Under the pieces are notes generated by a model that worked only from the letters and a program-made list of their open reading frames with translations, did no database searches and was not told where the DNA came from. From Branchiostoma floridae (lineage: Eukaryota > Chordata > Leptocardii > Amphioxiformes > Branchiostomatidae), in NCBI RefSeq assembly GCF_000003815.2, contig NC_049980.1, positions 29,224,600-29,288,599 of the forward strand: a DNA stretch of 64,000 nt, read 5' to 3'. Below, in pieces: positions 22,408-35,400 of the stretch (within the stretch, counting starts at the first letter, position 1; each line of letters opens with the position of its first letter). The position numbers and the translations under genes were made by a program.

Positions 22408-25400
22408 ACTTGTTACGCAGCTGTGTGGAGGAGACACCACCGCCATCATGATTCGACAGGGGAACGTCACATGGACGACGACCACAACTGTGACCAAAAA
22501 TGGGAAAACCGTCAAAACCAAAGGTTTGTTCACCTGAAATATCTTGAGCAACAACTCGGGATACACATACATAGATCTATGTAAATGAATGAATAGATAT
22601 ATGTGAGATATCCAGGTGTTCGAGGTTTAAAATATCTTGAACAACAACTTAGAATGTACATATACAAATCTACAGTGCGTAAATATAGTTTAGACATCCA
22701 GGTGTTCGATATTCACACTTTGATTTAACAATAGATATGAATGCTAATCAGCCGTGGTAATGGTTGTTCTGGTATTTAGGCGGCCATGTCAGACTTGCCA
22801 GGCAACTTTTTTGGCATGCCAGACGTGCAGAGCAGAATGTATCGCTCTCGACAAAGTCAATATTTTGCTGTGTGACCACTGCATATCCAACCTTAGGAGT
22901 TTGTTATAAATTTATATTTGTCTCAATCTCTCAGCCCGACTCGTACAAGGCAAAGAAAGAAACTACACTAGAGAAAATGATTAAAATGGTAACAACGTTG
23001 TCAATGATATTCGCAAAGAACAGAATTAGGTCATAACAAATGTCTACATGTAACAGTGAAGCATACGTTAGTGTCGACAAACCTTAATTCGTATATTTTG
23101 CAATCATTACTTCTCTATCTAATTTAGTTTGGGAGTATTGTAGCCATTTTATTTCTAACTAAAACATTCCTGTGATAACTACCGCTTATGGCTAATCTAA
23201 CAATGCTATTCAAATATAGTTCGTTTGAATTGCTATTATGTTGATTATAGATGTGTATCTGATGTTTTACTGTACTACTAGTATCTATTAAAAATGATAA
23301 CACATCGTATTATGGTATGAAGCTGTAATGTACGTACATTGATTTAGAATAGTAACTTACTGTGGGACAGTGAGTCGAAAGTCTGTGGCAGAGTAATAGT
23401 CGGTATAGACTGACTGACAGAAGAAGTAGTAGTAGTAGTGTGGGGCAATTGTTTTTAACGATCACATAAACACCTTCTCACTGCAAGTGTACCTTTCCTT
23501 GCCAGACAGCGGAACCGGAATCCCTGGTGGGGGTCGGGCTGGGCGGGCTTCTGACCCCATGTTTGACAGTTTCCTATCTGTCAACCCGCAGGTATGGTAT
23601 TGGTAAACAAGAGTTCAAAGGTTTCATGCCTAATTGTTTTTTTTGTGTAGTTTTTCGTATGTCTTCTTGAATTATAGCAGCAGAGGTATCCAAATATCAA
23701 AAAGCAATAACATTACGTCTTCGCCTATTAGCGCATTACTAATGTTATGTCTTATTTGACTTTTTTTAGCACCACAGCAATCATTCTATTTGACCAATGG
23801 ATCGCAGTACCGTTTTAGTCTATAACTAAGACTGTATTGTGGATTATATCAATTCCACCGCCGGAAATTTTAGATGATTCATGCAACGTCAACAAACTTT
23901 TTTTCATATTTCCGTTCTGTAGCCGAGACGGGCCTCGTCCCCATCTTTGTTTGTACATGACCCCACCATGGGATGTAAGTACCAATCATGTCCTTTTTGT
24001 TTAGGACCACCACCGAAATAAGACGAAAGCAAATTTTGACTTTGGTCAGGAAGCCTTAGCTATAACCAAGTAACACTCTGGACAAAAGCTACTAACAGGA
24101 ATAAAGAGGACACTTAGTTTAAGGGTTTCCGTAGATGATGATGTTCTTGTGTTTGTATAGTCAATGTAACTTTATAACTTTAACAAATGCAGTAGTTATA
24201 ATGCATGTAAAATAAAATCATGTTGTGCATGTAAAAATAAAAATCCTGTCGGCCCTTTTGAACGTGAAACAATGCAGTAGTCAAAGATCGTACAAATGGC
24301 TGCTAGATGACACCCAGAAGAGCACATGGGCCAACAGAAGGTCGTCTGCCTCCTTGAGTTGGCTTTAGATTTATAGTACATCATTTCATTGGTCAAAGTG
24401 GGAGTGTCTTACTGATTGAGCGCCAGTATTTGCCTTTTTTGTGTTAAAAACCTTACAACCGAGGTAGATAAAAAGGACTGACTTTCTTATCCTTGCACAG
24501 TTGGTACGACCACGTTCCACACGGAAGTGAAGAAGTCAGGAACTCTTGACAAGAAAAAGAAGAAAGAGAAAGACGCAGATGGCGATAGCAAAGAGAAGAA
24601 GCCAGGAATTAAAGGTAATATCTAATCTTTTTATCCCAATTGAAGAAGACACTGTGACGTTGTTTGCTCTCAGTCCGTAACAATGCAAAATCGATGTAAA
24701 CCTACCCGTTTGGACCTACTAGACTTCTTACAGCAATATTGAAAAAGAAGCTAAAACTTAGTTAGCTGATGTTACGTAGCATAACTGCGCATCCTATCAT
24801 TTATACGTATATCAGCACCAGCAGTCGTATTGAGGTCACCTGAGTCGCCGAATGGCAGGCGCTCCAGCTCCAGACCCTTGCGATGTAGCCCCGCTTTTTG
24901 TAACCTCCTCACAATTCAGCCCCTGGCTGCGAAGAGAGAGTAGTCGACCTACCCAATAATCAATAACCGGTTTGAAGTTGAGAAATTGGCTGAGTTCGAA
25001 TGAAAGTTAGTCGTAATACCCCTGTCACATTATTTATCGATATTCGAGCCATATTTAAGATCGACAGAGGGTTGCGCGTGTTTTTCACCTGAAAACCGTC
25101 CCTGTCACATATAAGCCATACTTTGTACCTTGTACAATTGTCACGGTGCAATAAAGTTATCATTATAAGCGAGGCTCGGGCGATTGCCGCAGAATCGTCG
25201 TCCGATTGATTTTCGCCAAATGTGACAGGGGTATAACTAACGTTATGTGTGTTTTTCTCTATGTAGATAAGGTGAAGGGGTTCGTCTCATCATTGACAGC
25301 AAAGTCTCCGACTCCCGAGGAAGACGTGACCCAGAAGATGAAGAAAACCTCCGTTAGCGACCTCGGGCCGGTGGAAGTGTTCATTTCCTACCAGTGGGAC

Positions 25401-26921
25401 CACCAGAAACAGGTAGGGCAGAGTACTCTCCAAGCAGAGGTCTTAAGAGGAGCGGCTCTGTAATTTTTCCGACAACTACTATATCTACGCGACTCAACCT
25501 CTGCTTGGACGGTAGGGCAGAGGGCATTTGAAGAGGCCGGCAAAACCCTCAAAAATTTCCAAACCTTTACTGACGAAAACAAAACTATAACCTTCTTAAC
25601 GTCACATAACCCACTCATTATAGAAAAAGTAGGACACTTCGTCTTCCACTGCTTCCAGAAAATAAGTCAAACCCAAAATGCTTAGGTTGTAGCTCTCAGC
25701 AGTACATATCATTCCTAGAATAGCCAATTGTCACTACTTGTCACCACTGTTATCTATACCAAAGTCTTTTATTTTCTGTACGTTTACAATATATTCTGTA
25801 TGTTCCATGTTGCAATTAGCCCTCGGGCAAGAACTTGCACTCACAAGTGTTTGTGTGAAAAAAATGCAGACGAAGATTTACTTTGAAGAACGTTAAAGCT
25901 GCCAAGGAGTAACATTACACGTTACATCTAATATTCTACATAATTATGTACATTAGGTGATCCAGCTCCATGACACGTTGGAGGAGAAGGGCCACAGCTG
26001 CTGGATGGACATTAAGGAGATGGGCGGGGGAGACCAGCTGTACGCCGCCATAGACAGGGGCATGAGGCAGGCCAAGGTTAGACATTCAATGTTCTATAGC
26101 TTACAAAGTGAGTAGTAATATACAGGCTGGGCAAGGATTATAGCCGACCAAAGGGAGTCAGTCGGGCAGTGGCCAGCTGACTCCCTTTGGCCGGCTATAC
26201 TCAGTGGTCAGCTTTAATGTTATCTTATGCCACAAACAAACTAAATCTTACTGGAGATTACGTGAGTGGTGCCTTTAGAGGTATAGGGATTAGTACAAGT
26301 CGCAACCTTTCACGATGTGAGTCTTAATTGTTATTTGTCTATATTAAGGAACCATTCAGAAAAGGCCAGCTAGGCTAGCGTCACATTTCCAAACCGGGGC
26401 CCGGCCGAGCTGTTTGTGGAAACGAAAAACAGAATTGCATACGTAAAAATATTCACAATTAATACTCATGACTATTCTCTTTACGTCTTGTGTAGTTTGT
26501 TGTCTTTTATATCATACTTTTCGTTCCCGAATGCTGTCCGGCCAGGCCCCGGTTTGGAAATGTGACGTAGGCCTTAACGTTACATCCCGCCTGACCTTAA
26601 CACAACCTTCTTAAATTAGTTACATACTTTTCTGCTGACATGTTATGTGTCCATCCTCCTTAGGTCGTCATCAGCTGCGTCACTCCGAAGTACACTGAGT
26701 CTGCCAACTGTAGGAACGAAGTCGCGCTTGCGCACAGCCTGCAGAAGACAATCGTGCCCGTCCTGCTGGAGAAAACGGCCTGGCCGCCAGAGGGCCCCAT
26801 GGCCATGCCGTTCGCACAGCTCCTGTACATCGACTTTTCAAAAGAATCCAAGCGGAACCCTTGGCAGGGGCCGCACTTTGACGAACTTATGACAAGCGTT
26901 GAGCACTGTCTGAAGAAATAG
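22408..26921 (+). CDS. TIR-domain protein, seven 3' exons (5' end not found)
   Basis: Exons: 22408-22523, 23506-23591, 23923-23974, 24501-24614, 25267-25412, 25957-26076 and 26664-26921 (TAG stop), all GT-AG with consistent phases, about 296 residues. The first exon starts in phase 2, so the start codon lies upstream; ATG at 22449 is only a fallback start. The N-terminal part is low complexity: a Thr run (WTTTTTVTKNGK), a Gly/Pro linker, and a Lys-rich block (LDKKKKKEKDADGDSKEKK). The C-terminal 150 residues form a TIR domain: strand A VEVFISYQWDHQKQ, then LEEKGHSCWMDIKEMGGG, AIDRGMRQAKVVISCVTPKY, CRNEVALAHSL and IVPVLLEKTAWPPEG. TIR domains serve in innate immune signalling as adaptors, or as NAD+-cleaving enzymes. 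The position that holds the NADase glutamate in SARM1-like TIRs appears to be Leu or Tyr (GGGDQLYAAI), so an adaptor role seems likelier; this alignment is by eye. Confidence 0.85.
22535..22720. repeat. Intronic direct repeat, about 90-bp period
   Basis: The phrase aatatcttgagcaacaac and the following atacacatacatagatct recur with changes from about 22630, and ccaggtgttcga also occurs twice. It lies just after the first TIR-gene exon and includes no exon bases. Confidence 0.7.
25017..25233. mobile_element. MITE with 'tacccctgtcacat' ends
   Basis: The terminal inverted repeat tacccctgtcacat is matched at the right by atgtgacaggggta, and taa flanks both sides. About 217 bp, non-coding, inserted 33 bases before the acceptor of the TIR-gene exon at 25267. 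Confidence 0.85.
25424..25510. mobile_element. Small MITE inserted at a splice donor, with donor duplication
   Basis: Inverted ends (tccaagcagaggt / acctctgcttgga) enclose about 87 bp. The 12-bp phrase ggtagggcagag flanks it on both sides (25412-25423 and 25511-25522). The left copy contains the last exon base and the donor of the TIR-gene exon 25267-25412, so the event duplicated the 5' splice site. A 12-bp target duplication would be longer than usual, so microhomology repair is an alternative. Confidence 0.75.
26140..26199. repeat. Inverted repeat (hairpin) in a TIR-gene intron
   Basis: tatagccgaccaaagggagt is matched by its near-perfect complement ending at 26199 (actccctttggccggctata), with a short loop. 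Confidence 0.9.
26373..26573. mobile_element. MITE with 'cgtcacatttccaaaccgg' ends
   Basis: The left end gcgtcacatttccaaaccgg is inverted at the right as ccggtttggaaatgtgacg. About 200 bp, non-coding, in the last TIR-gene intron, 91 bases before the final exon. Confidence 0.88.
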
Positions 26922-29696
26922 TTCTCGTTCCTTCATGTTTTCTCGAACTTAAAGGCACAAATACTAGTATGTGATAATGTCCAGTCGGAGAAAACCCAAA
27001 ACCATGGACCTATTGCTATGCTGTCTTGACAGTGTATTTTCGATCTACCTGCTCAATTGTAACGTTACTGGTAACGACTGTAATAGGATTTTAGTCGTTT
27101 CCCTATGCTCAGTGTCTGATATATACATGTTTAAGGATTAAACGGTGTGTTAGTATAGAAAAGGGAAAGAATTGGATAGCAGTATAGAAACATTGAAGCA
27201 AGAGGGAAATGATTGTACATGTACAATCATTTATTTCTGAACGCCTCAAGAGAAAAAAATTAAACAACGGCAAGACATGCCAATAATTTTGAATAAAAGT
27301 TCGATGCGTTAGATAGAGATTAGCAGGCTTGCACTGACTTGCGGTGAGAACTCATGAACCCAAATAGCAAATCTTACAAGCGCAGATAAAGAATTTTATC
27401 GTACTACATCTGCAAGATTTGATATGCACTGTCTGTCTCTACGGTGTGTACAGTATTACTTGTTCTGGTATTCAGGTATTGATTTGAAATAAGGATCATG
27501 TTTGTTGGTCTGTTACAGGTTTGAATAGAGTGTACATGGATTTTATATACTAGTACGCACAGGTATCTAGAAGAAGATTAAATGTGTTTTCTTGCAAATA
27601 TATCTGGTTGACCACCGTGAATGCAAAATTACGTTTTATCATGAATGAGGATTTTTTAAAGCTTTTCAAAATTACAGCATCTTCTACTCATGCAGCGTTC
27701 GTTAAACGTCAGACATAAACCAGGATGACTCGATACATTCGTCAGTTTGTAAGATACATGTTTATCCGAAGTGCTGGCAGAAACACAGTCATGTAAATAA
27801 ACAGTCAAAAGAATGGTCGTAATGGCCAGGTGCTTGTTTGGGCAGGTTTGACTATATTGTCTTTGGGAACCTGTCTATATGTCATCGTTATCTGCAGCTC
27901 GTTTGCAAAGGTTTCTCCATCAGATGTATTTCATATACTAGTACTTGCTTTACCGCAGGATATTCTTTTTTCATGGAGCCCTTGGTACAGTGCCGAAGCT
28001 ACAAAACGTCTTGAAATTCTCAGTCAAGAATAAACTTAACGTAACCAACAAATTTTGGGCTGACTCCATCAACATTATTCATGGTATAGACTCATCTTTT
28101 GCTACCTCCGGGACGTGACATTATAGCCACGTGACTGCAGCAACCGGACGTGCCAGATAAACTGTGTCGCCCCCCGTCTCTGTTTCGTCCTCACTCATTG
28201 TCATACTAAGTCTTGAAATCTATTTTGCCAAGGATAAAGTTATTGAATAAGGATGGTTCTCGGGTAGATCGTTCTCAAGCCTGTTTTTTTTTAGCTGGCC
28301 TTATGAGTTTTAGTGCTGTAAAAATTTCCCAGAGTAGCCTAATACTCTGGGCTGTAATATAAAGAAATACAGACAAAGTATCGAATCAATCACCCTGACA
28401 AATATCAATATCAATAACAGAATGCAAAGACAGGGTTTGAAGTATTTCTTATAGCTTGCAGAAGCTTATCGGTCCATTCGACCATGTACAAAAAGTACCA
28501 AATGAAAGTAAAAATGCGAGTTTTAAAGCAAGCATAGTCATAAACTGTCCCACATTTACATTATCAGCATGTCAAACACACCCTCTAAGCAACAACTACC
28601 AACACATCTGTAACCTAACGTAGTTTACAGTTACAGTTACATTCTTTTCCACCACTTGAAATAGAACCAAGTATTCTATAAGAGCCTGAAACGTACACAA
28701 AATCTTATCTACCTAGTCATATCAAAATAAAGATATTTTCCCATAAAAGATCTCCCATAATCTCACATGGCCCAAAGTTGCTAGTTTTCATCCCAGCATG
28801 AAAAAATTTTTTTTAAATTTTGACTTCCCTTCTTTGGTACTGCATCAAGTCAATATACTGATCTGTAACAGCCACATATATATACTACAATGGAGGTTAA
28901 CCTCCTTGATACTACTGGTACATAATCATATAAAAGTATGTCCACATGCAAGGCCATTAAGAAAAGTAAAAACGTTATTTGCACAGATGTAAACATAATT
29001 TCCACTTATCAAACAAAGTTTTTTAGAACAGTATGACACATACAGATTACCTTTAAATCAGTCTATGAAGCCAAGGGTGGCTTTACACGCAGTAAGGTAA
29101 CAAAGTGTCTGCAAACAAAACAATAGTCTGAAAGTGATCCTAAACAATGTTACCATCTACTGGTCACCATCTTGAATCTCTCAAAGTTTGCAAGTTGTCC
29201 CACATTTGCAACAATGGAATCAAAAGGAGTTTTAAATTAAACATAACATAATAATATATATATACTCAAATGTACCTCTCATGGCTTAGCTCCATTGAAT
29301 GAATGGCATATTGGCTTTACTTTGTACATTCACTGCTAAGTAAATCTTGAAATATTCACACTGGTCTTACCAGTATTTTCCCCGTTTCACCACGAATTCT
29401 TGACACACCAAGTATGCCTTTCCAATTACTACTTTACCAAAGAATCGTTACAACTGCAAACTCAAACATCATGAAATCCTTCTTTCCCTTTCTGCTGCGA
29501 TATCAAGCTGCTGTGAAAATAGATTAGTTCAGTGTTCTCACCAGGATTTTTTCACAGCATAGGGGCATCTTAGTGCCCCAAAGCCATGTGGAATGTGATG
29601 CAGGCGTGAGCATTGCAAGGGGCCTCCTAATTTTTAACCCCCTGAAACACAATTTCCTGCATTTTGAGGGCCAAAACGTAGGGAAATAGAACTAAC
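26922..29696. other. Intergenic between TIR and coiled-coil genes
   Basis: No exon recognised. The TIR-gene 3' UTR probably occupies the first 400 bases. A cluster of acgtg words near 28110-28160 (cacgtgac) may be regulatory. The rest is AT-rich unique sequence. Confidence 0.5.
27292..27297 (+). terminator. Polyadenylation signal of the TIR gene
   Basis: AATAAA lies about 370 bases after the TAG stop at 26921. It is the first canonical plus-strand hexamer I noted there. Confidence 0.5.
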
Positions 29697-29702
29697 TTTA
29701 TT
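29697..29702 (-). terminator. Polyadenylation signal of the coiled-coil gene
   Basis: On the minus strand AATAAA lies about 145 bases after the stop at 29845. This gives a short 3' UTR; a longer alternative is possible. Confidence 0.45.
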
Positions 29703-29844
29703 TTACCTTTGGTACAAAACTACAGAAAACTCCCCTTCGTTGGTTAAAACGCAGGATGGGGGACCAAATCACAGCATAGGGGATCCAAACCAAACCCCCC
29801 TATGCTGAAAAGGCCTGGCAAGAACATTGGAGTTCACAGTTGTA

Positions 29845-32495
29845 TCATTTCCGTTCTGGTGACAAGCTGCGAGATGTGGACCCAGGTCTCCTGACGGGAA
29901 GCCTGGATTTGGCGTGGGCTGCGAGGATTGGCGTGGACGGATACCGTGACAGCCCCGCCCCCGCGGACTTGGACGTGGACGGAATCTGACTGGACTGCTT
30001 GGGCTTCAGAACTTCTGTTGACCTTGACCTGGAAATGAGAAATCCTTCATTTAAAGAATGCACAGTTATTCTATAATAAATAAATTAGTCAATCTAATCA
30101 ACTACTCTTTGATAAATGTACAGTGTATGATTGGAAGAAACAATAAGACTGAAAATTAAGACATAAACTATGTTCAAAAGATTAGGGGTCATCAGAGGCA
30201 TAACATTGTACAGTCAAACATTATCAGCCCCCCTCCAAAAAAAAAACAGGAGGAGGAAGTTTCAAACTGCTATGATCATCAGCAGTGCTCATGTTGTTCT
30301 TACCTGACAAGCATAGTACATGATTGCAACACACACACCAAAATCACTGAGTCTTTCTCTCCTATTTAGTCTTGTGTTTCTGATCATTCAATACACACTG
30401 AAAATCACACAGCAGAAGCACTCTTGTTTTGTATTGTAAACCATCACCTTGCTTTGCCACCTCAACTAAAAAGCTGGGAACCAACACCTCTGAGAAAGGG
30501 ATGTTGGACGTTTTGGCCCTTTACCAACTCAGCCCATGGCTGTTCAGACCAATCGGACACCCTGGTCAACTCAGCCCAACATCCTAACCCTAACAAAACC
30601 GCATCCCTAACCCTAACCTTAACCCTAACCCTAACCTATATCATTATCATAACCCTCACCTTAAACCATTATAATAACCCTAACCATAACCCTTATCCTA
30701 TTACCCTATCCAGTAACCTTATTACCCTAACCCTAACCCTATCCCTAACCCTGGTCAACTTAGCCCAACATCCTAGCCCTAACCAAACCGCATCCCTAAC
30801 CCTAACCCTAACCCTAACCCTGGTCAACTTAGCCCAACATCCTAGCCCTAACCAAACCGCATCCCTAACCCTAACCCTAACCCTAACCCTGGTCAACTTA
30901 GCCCAACATCCTAGCCCTAACCAAACCGCATCCCTAACCATAACCCTAACCCTTATCCTAACCCTCATCCTAACCCTAACCCTAGCCCTAGCCCTAACCC
31001 TAGCCCTAGCCCTAGCCCTAGCCCTAATCCTAACCCTATCCCTAACCAATACCCCAACCCCAACCCTAACACTGATCAAATTGACCAGTGAGTTGGACCG
31101 AGTTGCCAGAAGTGAGTTAGTAAAGAGCCAAATCATCCTGATCCCCTGAGAAACCATCTGCATGACTTACCGCAGCATCCCCGTGTGTCTGGGTGTTGGT
31201 TTAGCTCCATTGATGAGAGTAGTCAGCCTTTAGAGGAACAGACAACACACTTGTTCTCACACAGGCATCAGGGTTAGTCACTCACCACCACCACATTACT
31301 TATAGTAGTGTTAGTGCATGGGAATATACAGCAACCAACATACCCTCACCACACTACAAACTTTAGATAGTACACCGTAATTCCTAATCTTTTCAATGTA
31401 CTTTTATGGTCACGATTTTCATTACCGATAACAAAAATATTAATGACAATAACAAATAATTTAATTCAAGGACAAAATAAATTTTCTCAGACTGTGAAAG
31501 TTTGGTACCGAGAAGACAATTGAAAGCGAATTACAGTAGCAACCAACACGGGTTAGTCTGAAGAAAACTTGGGTGTAGGGAAAGATTCTTACTCTTATCT
31601 GAATTGTCTGGTCCTTGTCCTGTCCTTTTATAACAGTTTTATACACCATATTGCATCATCTTGTTAGAAATTTATCAAAAGTCATTGTTAAAATGTCAAA
31701 TTAGCCTTGTGCTGCCAAAGATGTTTAATCAATACACTTTTTCTCCTTCTCTCTAAGTGTACTGATAATCAAATGTCTTGCAGTTGGGCATATGAGATTA
31801 AAGTCTTCTAGTATAAACTGTGATCATACGAAATTAAGCATGCAGTAAGGCAATCTATTTTAGCCTGGTATTCAGCCATACTATAGCTCCATAATCTCTT
31901 CAGTCCTCTCAAGACTCGGGAGCTACAATACGGCTGGATACCAGGCTAAATCTATTTTCAGTATACAGTAGAAGCCGTTTAATTGCATTTGCCAGCATAT
32001 TTCATGCAATTATCTGGCTAGTGCAATAATGTGAAGTTATCCAGCTGGACCGCATTGGTTTGGGATTTTGGTACCCCGTGCAGTTGAAAGTGTGCGTTAA
32101 TCTGTTGTGCAATTAACTGGCTTCTACTGTACTGTTTTAATCAACAGTTAACCTCCCAAAATACTTTTGAATACCTGGGAATGCCACTGCTCCTCCGAGG
32201 TGACCTGGGACTTGTCTCCTCCTCCTCCCCCCCTGGGGTTCTGGGGAGGCTTCTTCGACCCCCCTCGGGAGAACCTGGCCCCCCCTCTCTGCTGCCCCCT
32301 GGACTGGTCTGCCCTGTCTGGCTCTTCCCAACTCCGTCTGGCCTGCCAAAGATTTTCCTCCAATCAGGAGTGCTGGTAGAAGTTCTGCCATGGGGCACGC
32401 CATTTGGAGCATCAGTCTTCTTTGGGCTGATTGGTGCAGAGCTGGTGTGTGGCGGAGCAGTGTCATCAGAGAATGGTTCCTTCTTTGAAGAGTCA
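29845..32495 (-). CDS. Coiled-coil gene, Ser/Pro/Gly-rich tail (three exons)
   Basis: Exons: 32495-32175, 31227-31171 and 30028-29845. The tail leaves the coil at TQRILG and becomes rich in Ser, Pro, Gly, Arg and Thr (APISPKKTDAP, DWRKIFGRPDG, RRSLPRTPGGEEEE, RSPRRSSG), ending in a basic stretch and SLSPERK-stop. The composition resembles the disordered, basic tails of cytoskeletal coiled-coil proteins. No domain was recognised. Confidence 0.82.
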
Positions 32496-35400
32496 CTGTA
32501 AAATACAGAGAAGATACCATAGCACAGCATTCTTATATTCCAATCTTATCACCAAATACATTTTTCATGTCAAATGGGCATCAAGTATGCAGTGCATTAT
32601 TGCGATCTTGAACTATTTGTCAGGAAAACTGTACTTATAACTTATACAAGCACTGCAGATGTTTTTCAGACACACAGTTCAAAGGATCTCCTTATGCTTT
32701 GGGAGCCTAAGCAATGCACCAACCCACCCCAGGACATTTCTTTTCAGAGGGTGCAGGCATTTGATGAGGGGTGGGAAAAAGTATTAAACGATAGTTCATC
32801 TAATAATAATCACTGAAAGTCACTTACCCGAGTATCCTCTGTGTTAGGACTCTTCTTAGTTTCTCCTCTAGTTCATCATTTTCTGTCTGCAGGTTCTCAA
32901 CCTTAGCTTCGAGACCTCTCTTCTCTGCAAAACACCATTGAGAAAGTTGACCAGATTAGTTATACATGTAGACAGTGTCCTCTCAAAAATAAGTAACATT
33001 AAAAAACTGACAATTACAGTTAATCCATAGAGAACATTATATGGTTGATCCATCATTGAAACAGACACTGGTCTCCTTGGTGAATGCCTTCAGTTAGAGA
33101 ATACTTTGAAGGACAAAAAGTACTAGATGGAAAAACTTTATCTAACTTCATTGGATTAATTTGGATGAACAATAAACAATGATTATGGGGGCACACCCCA
33201 GTTTATTTGGGGTTTCAAATGGAGGTGACACACCCTCAAGTCTAGCGACCATCTCTTCCAGGGAATTACCCTGAAGCAAAATAACTGGTTATGGGGTGAG
33301 AGGATATTCCTTCAGCTACAAGACCAACTGAGTTCCGATCCTTCAGGAACTTTGGATCTTTTTAGCCATGTAATCGTTTAATATCATTTTGTAGGAAATA
33401 ATGAGAAATCTCAACTCAAACATAGACCCTCGGAAGCCTTTCGTCACTTTTTTGTCGCGCACTACCTCGGACCCCTGTCGCGGAAGAACTGGGGTGTGCA
33501 CCGTTATAATGATGGAGATCAGGACCCAAACAAAGTACATGTGAATTGAGTGAATTGAGTTGTTGTATACATACCTTCTTTTACTCTTTGAAGCTGCTCT
33601 TGTGAATTCTGTAACCTTTTTTCTAAAGATGACACCTGGAATTCAAAATGGAAAGCATTTTGTAAATATTCTGTATGGATCTGGCCATGTGATCAAGTCA
33701 ATTATGGCACCACAAACAGTGTATCGTCTATTACTACTCCACAATTGTTTCAACCACTCCTCATCCTGCAAAATTAAGTGACCGTGAAAATAAGCTCTCT
33801 ATCTTCATAACTACATGTACCTTGTCCCCCCAACAACCTGAAGGTCAATGGACTAGGTAGGCGGGTAGGAAAATAAACGAATCTACAGTACAGCTAAAAT
33901 AATGTACCTGTTTTGTCTTCTCCTCCAACTCAAGGGCACTGATGTCCAACTCATCAGTCAGCCGTGTACACTCCACCCCCAGCCGCCTCCTCTCATCATC
34001 GGAACCGCTTCCTTCTGCTATACTACTTCTCAAGCTGCTGATCTCCTTGTCTGCACTAGCTTTGTCTTTGGACACTGTCTCAAACTTTCTTGAAAGATCT
34101 GGAAGCAGAAATTGAGGGAAATTTTCTTTTTGACGAAAGAATACTGTTTGAATGATACAAATTGTTGGGCAAAATGCAGTTTACTATCGCAAAAGGTTAT
34201 GATGAATCTGTGAAAAATTTCAACAGGTTGGTAAGTCATTGAATAACAAGATTCTTCATATAACAGCCAAGTGTTTTGTTCAATTGATGTTTCCGTGACA
34301 TTCTGTCACTTGTACCTTCCTCGAGGCAAGAAGGTGATAAATAGTCACCGAAACATTGTTTGAATTGGCTGTGAACAAAGAATCTTCTTGTTCAGGCTAT
34401 AATAAAGGAAAAACAAGCTTACAATATGAAGTAAGAATGAAAGAATTAACGTTACCTTTGTTAGCGACTTCTAACTCAGCAATCGTCCTTCCAAGGTCAT
34501 GGCACTTGTCCTTTAATGTTTGATTCTCAGTTTCCAGACTGGAAGAGAGGACATGACGTTATTACATTAACTCCTGATGTTCTGTGAATTTGGTTTGGTC
34601 AGACATAACCAATTGCCAGTTAAATAACAGTAGAATAACAATCATTTCAAAAGCAAAAATATGAATACTCACCATTCCAGTTTCTCTGCTAATGTTCCTG
34701 AGCCTCTACGTTGCCCCTGTAAGCTGTTCTTTTCATTTCTTAGTTCTGTGATGGTTTCCTCCCTTCAAAAGAGAATTTTCAGAAAATGAGAGTCAGTCAT
34801 CATACAATTTACCCTGTGATTTAAGCTTTTCCACAACGACCAGGTTATCACAATCAATAGTAGTGACTTCATTTTGAATGATTAGCACACCTTTCATTTG
34901 CTTTTTGACACACAACATTTTTGATAATGCATTAAGCACAGGATCTACCTCCATATTGCCATCACAGTATATGAAATAACACATCTATGAGTTACTCACT
35001 TGCTGAGGACTTGTCTCTGTAGGCTGTCTACTTTCTGCTGCAATCTGTCCTTGTCTAGCTGCACCTCTGCTAGCTGTAACAAGAATTTTAGAATCTAAGA
35101 TACAGAATGTTCTGGACAGGGTGATATCTTACATTATGTCATACATGACCCCTGATTACATTTGATACGTGTTCTGATATTCTCGGTTATCCTGGCTTCT
35201 ACTTGTATCACATGCATCAAATTATTCAACGTACTTTGCATGCATGGCGTATACTTTGCATTGAAATGTATCCAGAAGCCAGAACTAGTTCATTCGATCA
35301 AACATTTCTGAATAACAAGATTATACAATAATGAACCTATTCTATTGAAGATATGACGACTTTTTGGAGCCATTGGTCCTCCTCTAGCCTGATTAAAACT

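Noticed and set aside
30424-31163. Long frames on both strands (241 and 156 codons)
   Set aside because: They arise from the telomere-like repeat, whose 6-bp unit keeps two frames open.
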